Part shown: in pieces, positions 41,799 through 45,406 of the stretch
How positions within the stretch are numbered: position 1 is the stretch's first letter
How the letters are laid out: each line of letters begins with the position of its first letter
Assembly: GCA_017509245.1 (NCBI GenBank)
Contig: JAFWQC010000105.1
Location: 1 to 45,406, forward strand
Source: Clostridiales bacterium
Lineage (GTDB): Bacteria; Bacillota; Clostridia; Saccharofermentanales; Saccharofermentanaceae
DNA length: 45,406 bases
Direction of reading: 5' to 3'
Position numbers and translations under genes: made by a program
Notes under the pieces: generated by a model
Database searches by the model: none
What the model was told of the DNA's origin: nothing
Seen by the model: only the letters and a program-made list of their open reading frames with translations

Positions 41799-42293
41799 AT
41801 GATCGCAATCTCAGCAGTTGACAAGAATTGGGCAATCGGCAACCAGGGCAGGCTCCTGATCTCATTACCTGAAGACCAGAAGGGCGTGTTCAGAAAGTAT
41901 ACATCAGGACATACTGTGGTCTATGGAAGAAAGACTCTTGAGACTTTTCCGGGCCAGAGACTTCTCCCGAACAGAGTCAATATAATTATGTCCAGAAGCT
42001 TTGAGTACGAGAAGGAAGGCGCGATGGTGCTTCATTCTGTTGATGAACTTGAGGATTTCCTTTCCATGACTGCTGACGAGGTATATCTGATAGGCGGCGC
42101 TTCACTCTACAATTCTCTTATAGAGCTTTGCGATAAGGCAATTATCACCAGCATCCATGCAGAGTTTGAGGCAGACTGCTGGTTCCCGAATCTTGATGAG
42201 GATCCTTCCTGGGAACTCGAATACGAAGAAGAGCCTGTCATGAGCGAGAAGGGCGTCGAGTTCTCCGTAAGGCATTACAGAAGAAAAGCTTAA
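41799..42293 (+). CDS. folA: Dihydrofolate reductase
   Basis: Reduces dihydrofolate to tetrahydrofolate with NADPH, completing the cycle with thyA. 164 aa. MIAISAVDKNWAIGNQGRLL, SLPEDQ with the catalytic acid, VVYGRKTLETFPGQRLLPNR and EVYLIGGASLYN are family motifs. The Trp normally found before the LPxD motif is replaced by Ile (LLISLPED), as can occur in some Clostridia. It starts 5 bp after the phosphatase gene, and its stop codon overlaps that of the convergent DUF4012 gene in TTAA. Confidence 0.94.
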   Translation: MIAISAVDKNWAIGNQGRLLISLPEDQKGVFRKYTSGHTVVYGRKTLETFPGQRLLPNRVNIIMSRSFEYEKEGAMVLHSVDELEDFLSMTADEVYLIGGASLYNSLIELCDKAIITSIHAEFEADCWFPNLDEDPSWELEYEEEPVMSEKGVEFSVRHYRRKA

Positions 42294-44485
42294 TATTCTC
42301 CTGACTTCTCATATGCAGGACTGCATTCAGTAAGCAGCGGCTGTGTCATTATCTCGGGCTTTACCGTGACGTATGGCGCTGTCGTTATCGTGAAAGTGAA
42401 GGTGACAGTCTCTCCGGGTTCGAGAAGGAAATAGTGGCAGAAACCGACTTCAAGGCCGTTATATTCAGAGATCGTGATCTCGATGTCGCTGTCATTTTCG
42501 AAATCGCCAATCGATCCTCCGGCAGGTGCAAAGAAATATATAACCGAGTTCATGCTGCCGCCGTTATCCATGCTTAAGACATATGCGTTTCCTTCACCGA
42601 TCGCCAGTGTTTCCTCATCTATTGTGTTGGAAACGACTGCAGTAACGGGATATGTGATTGTGCCGTCTTCATTTGTGACGCCTTCGCCGAAAGATGCACT
42701 GTAGTCAAGATAAGGTCCTAATTTATTAGCATCGTTGACGCTGTAAAACATGCCGAGTGCAGGAGTTTCAGGATCCTTGTTAAGGGAACCGGACAAGCCC
42801 AGGCTTTTAAGGATCTCTTCGGCTTCCGGGTCTTCCATCCACATCATGAAGACTCTGTCTTTTCCGCTCTCCGTTATTACCGAGAGAAGCTGCATCAGGG
42901 AATCCTTTCCGATGTTTTCAAACAGCTTTTTGTATACTGTCTCCGCAGTCTCTGCGAAGAGTGAGTCAGTTATGTCATTGGCTTCGAGCCTTTCCATTGA
43001 CGTGAAATAATCAATGTAGATATCCCTTTGCAGATAGCGTAAAGCGTTCTCGGAATCGATGGTTACGCCGTTTGAGAGTGTAACGGGTCCGGTTATAGTT
43101 AACAGCCGCTGGATTATGTGCGGAGTAAGCGAGATCACGCCGTCTACCTCAACATCGTTATATTCTTCGTATGATGCTGCCCAGAGTTCTGCGGCTCTCG
43201 GGAAATGAGGGTTGCAGGAAGCTCTTCTCGGGTTATTTCCGTACCAGTCGCTCATGAATACGTAGTTTTCCTCGTCCGACATCGTTATTGATGAGGCCTG
43301 GGTCTTTGGAATGACGTTATAAACAGTCTGGAAATCCCCGAAATGGAAGATTCCGTCCCTTACCGAAGCCATGCCAACAGACCCCGGATAACCGCCGCAG
43401 GCACGCATTTCAGCGCTGTTCTGCGCAATGATTATGAATGTTCTGTCTTCGCCGTCACCTATTACCAGGTTTATGAGAGGCTTATATGACTTGAACTTAT
43501 AGATGAGCGACATCAGATGGACCAGTTCGTTATTTATTTTCTCATTGCTTTGTATGGCGTCAGCGAAAACCGGATCCGTAAGTACCTGGTCCAGAAGATC
43601 GACGATATAAGGCTCGATCCTTTCTTCAAGATCAAGGTATACCCTTACAACTTCAGTGTTTATGCCGTCTTCTGTCTTAAAATCGGAGAAAGGAACCTGG
43701 TACATAACATCAGCAGCAGGGCGGAGTATGCCTGCGGATGCAGTCTCGAGCATCGGTATTACGGTGTTTGCAATTTCCGGAAGATTCCTGTATTTGGAAA
43801 CTTCATTTTCGAGAATGCCGTAATTGAATTCCGGAAGATCTTCGATGTCTTTAAAGATCTTTTCTGCCGCGGGGCAAAGATCGTCGATCATGTCACAGTA
43901 ACCGTGGAGCCTTTCCGCCATGTCCGGTCCCATGTCGCTGATGCTGATGTCCTTGATCTCGGGTTTGCCGAGTTTGCGTATATAAAGGGAAGCCGGCTTC
44001 AGTATCTGCTCTGTGGCTTCATCTGCGATGTCTATTGCTTTAGAGGCTGTATCAAGATCTTCGGAGATCGAGGAACCTGCAAAAGGGATGGACCTTGCTG
44101 CATTCCATTTCTTGTCATCAAGATTTTCCTGCAGGGATTTGATCGCGATTTCAGCATTGCGGATATTTTCGTCAGCCGAATCAGCATCGCCGTCCTTGAT
44201 AGAAGCAACAGCCTGTTTTATGGATGTTTTCAGTGTCTTGGCATCTGATATTGCTGCCTGAGCTCCGGAATAGTAGATTATTCCGGTGATAACGGCAATG
44301 ATGCCGAGTATTGCTGCCACAAGGAGCGGTACCCAGCGCTTTTTATTGGGATTACCGCTTGCAGAAGATGCCTTTTGAGGCTTGACTCTAACCGGTTTTA
44401 CCTTTATTTTCTTAGCTTTTGAAGTCTGGTTGTCACTTTCGGGTGAAATGACAAATTTGCCTTCGTATATATCTTTAGATCTCAA
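42290..44485 (-). CDS. DUF4012-domain membrane-anchored protein
   Basis: 731 aa. After a Lys-rich N-terminus (SKAKKIKVKPVRVKPQKA, about residues 22-40) comes one membrane helix (WVPLLVAAILGIIAVITGIIYYSG, ~50-75), then a large extracellular part. That part begins with helical repeats (KTLKTSIKQAVASIK) and continues with the DUF4012 core, for example FIIIAQNSAEMRACGGYPGS and VFMSDWYGNNPRR. The function of DUF4012 is not established; homologues are common in Gram-positive surface or polysaccharide loci. TTG at 44485 follows a GGGAGA SD. It is divergent from rpsB and convergent with folA. Confidence 0.85.
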   Translation of the reverse strand: MRSKDIYEGKFVISPESDNQTSKAKKIKVKPVRVKPQKASSASGNPNKKRWVPLLVAAILGIIAVITGIIYYSGAQAAISDAKTLKTSIKQAVASIKDGDADSADENIRNAEIAIKSLQENLDDKKWNAARSIPFAGSSISEDLDTASKAIDIADEATEQILKPASLYIRKLGKPEIKDISISDMGPDMAERLHGYCDMIDDLCPAAEKIFKDIEDLPEFNYGILENEVSKYRNLPEIANTVIPMLETASAGILRPAADVMYQVPFSDFKTEDGINTEVVRVYLDLEERIEPYIVDLLDQVLTDPVFADAIQSNEKINNELVHLMSLIYKFKSYKPLINLVIGDGEDRTFIIIAQNSAEMRACGGYPGSVGMASVRDGIFHFGDFQTVYNVIPKTQASSITMSDEENYVFMSDWYGNNPRRASCNPHFPRAAELWAASYEEYNDVEVDGVISLTPHIIQRLLTITGPVTLSNGVTIDSENALRYLQRDIYIDYFTSMERLEANDITDSLFAETAETVYKKLFENIGKDSLMQLLSVITESGKDRVFMMWMEDPEAEEILKSLGLSGSLNKDPETPALGMFYSVNDANKLGPYLDYSASFGEGVTNEDGTITYPVTAVVSNTIDEETLAIGEGNAYVLSMDNGGSMNSVIYFFAPAGGSIGDFENDSDIEITISEYNGLEVGFCHYFLLEPGETVTFTFTITTAPYVTVKPEIMTQPLLTECSPAYEKSGEY

Positions 44486-44599
44486 AAATATTATCTCCCA
44501 TTCCGTTTTTTATGGACCTGTTAAGGATACTTTTCTCAGGCGATTAAACAAGTTGTTTTTTTAGGAAAAGTTGAGGAATTGTGGAAGACGGATTTCCTC

Positions 44600-44628
44600 T
44601 TGCGGAATCAATTGCTATTAGTTATAAT
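44600..44628 (+). promoter_or_regulatory. Promoter of rpsB
   Basis: TTGCGG at 44600-44605, 17 bp spacer, TATAAT at 44623-44628. A leader of about 90 nt precedes the ATG. Confidence 0.65.
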
Positions 44629-44646
44629 ACTCGAGCATAAAAATCA

Positions 44647-44699
44647 CGCATACATTCCGACTGTGGCCATTATGAGCTGAATATTACTTGATGTATGCG
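44647..44699 (+). promoter_or_regulatory. Structured leader of rpsB
   Basis: CGCATACAT (44647-44655) and ATGTATGCG (44691-44699) form a perfect 9-bp stem enclosing 35 nt, ending 9 nt before the SD AGGAGG at 44709. This may be an autoregulatory S2 leader; I did not recognise a described family. Confidence 0.55.
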
Positions 44700-44723
44700 G
44701 AAGAAAACAGGAGGATTTATTTT

Positions 44724-45406
44724 ATGCCAGTTATTTTAATGAAGCAGCTTCTTGAAGCAGGCGTACACTTCGGTCACCAGACACGCCGTTGGAACCCTAA
44801 GATGTCCGAGTACATCTTCACGGAGCGTAACTCAATCCACATCATCGATTTGCAGAAGACAGTCAAGAAGGTCGACGAGGCCTATGACGCTATGCGCGAG
44901 CTCGCTGAGAAGGGTGATATCCTTTTCGTAGGCACAAAGAAGCAGGCTCAGGATTCCATCAAGGAAGAAGCTCAGCGCTGCGGACAGTTCTATGTTAACT
45001 ATCGTTGGCTCGGCGGTACTCTCACAAACTTCGTTACGATCAAGAAGAGAGTTGCAAGACTTGAAGAACTCAGAAGAATGGAAGCAGACGGTTCTTTCGA
45101 CCTCAGAACAAAGAAGGAAGTTGCTAAGCTTAAGCTCGAGATGACAAAGCTCGACCAGAACCTCGGCGGTATCGTAGGCATGGTTAAGCTCCCTGCAGCA
45201 CTCTTCATCGTTGATACAAAGAAAGAGCACAATGCAGTTGCAGAAGCTAAGAGACTTGGTATCCCGATCGTTGCTATCGTAGATACAAACTGCGATCCTG
45301 ACGAAGTAGATTACGTTATCCCCGGTAACGATGACGCTATCCGTGCCGTTAAGCTCATCACAGCTAAGATGGCTGACGCTGTTATCGAAGCTCATCAGGG
45401 TGAGGA
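44724..45406 (+). CDS. rpsB: Ribosomal protein S2 (partial, runs off the window)
   Basis: ATG 44724 with SD AGGAGG at 44709-44714. The frame stays open to the end of the window, giving 227 codons of a protein usually about 240-260 aa in Clostridia. [51 protein letters not shown] and [15 protein letters not shown] are S2 signatures. Elongation factor Ts (tsf) normally follows and would lie just beyond the window. Confidence 0.97.
   Translation, partial: MPVILMKQLLEAGVHFGHQTRRWNPKMSEYIFTERNSIHIIDLQKTVKKVDEAYDAMRELAEKGDILFVGTKKQAQDSIKEEAQRCGQFYVNYRWLGGTLTNFVTIKKRVARLEELRRMEADGSFDLRTKKEVAKLKLEMTKLDQNLGGIVGMVKLPAALFIVDTKKEHNAVAEAKRLGIPIVAIVDTNCDPDEVDYVIPGNDDAIRAVKLITAKMADAVIEAHQGE

Noticed and set aside
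43517..44248. 243-codon plus-strand frame inside the DUF4012 gene
   Set aside because: It lies antisense to a clearly coding gene and has no recognisable domain or SD.

Overview
The window looks like a chromosomal segment of a Gram-positive anaerobe of the class Clostridia, probably an uncultured gut or rumen lineage. The reasons are an IspH-ribosomal protein S1 fusion, a site-2 protease-ScpA-ScpB cluster, strong Shine-Dalgarno (SD) sites, several TTG starts, a sortase-type surface protein, many lipoproteins and one intracellular-type GH10 xylanase. No phage, insertion sequence or CRISPR array is visible. Species cannot be named from the sequence alone.

Layout. 1-1.6 kb: the tail of an acetyltransferase-like gene and two AT-richer unrecognised genes, the only stretch that looks like accessory DNA. 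1.7-5.3 kb: GH10 xylanase, convergent with a Rad3/DinG-type helicase carrying an N-terminal nuclease-like domain. 5.3-9.7 kb: tRNA-Leu(CAG), a membrane protein, then a cysteine desulfurase-ThiI-AIR-synthase-like group (tRNA thiolation). 9.7-19.3 kb: housekeeping genes glyA, rarA, a lipoprotein, dtd, clpX, a ROK glucokinase, valS and a membrane protein with a charged tail. 19.3-19.8 kb: a gene-free interval with two diverged copies of a hairpin-rich 122-bp unit. 19.8-23.0 kb (minus): response regulator, histidine kinase and an RsuA-type pseudouridine synthase in one operon. 23.1-26.7 kb: three lipoproteins, at least two of them paralogous. 26.7-28.2 kb: an RNA methyltransferase and an RluA-type pseudouridine synthase. 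28.2-37.3 kb: ileS, M50 protease, scpA, scpB, an RpiR regulator, cmk and ispH-rpsA, closely spaced. 37.3-37.8 kb: a pair of 41-bp repeats, two tRNA-Pro genes (CGG and AGG) and a terminator. 38.0-40.1 kb: a sortase-anchored surface protein. 40.2-42.3 kb: thyA, a histidine phosphatase and a dihydrofolate reductase. 42.3-44.5 kb (minus): a large DUF4012 protein. The window ends inside rpsB, which has a structured leader.

Most of the window is translation, tRNA/rRNA modification, chromosome segregation and one-carbon/thymidylate metabolism. The most unusual signals are (i) the 19.36-19.66 kb repeat pair, whose hairpin arms change together (CAAC/GTTG in one copy, CGAC/GTCG in the other) while the architecture and the 62-bp hairpin spacing are kept; (ii) a promoter-like sequence plus SD and ATG inside the ispH-rpsA fusion that could make S1 alone; (iii) the lipoprotein cluster; and (iv) perfect inverted repeats at the ileS promoter and the rpsB leader.
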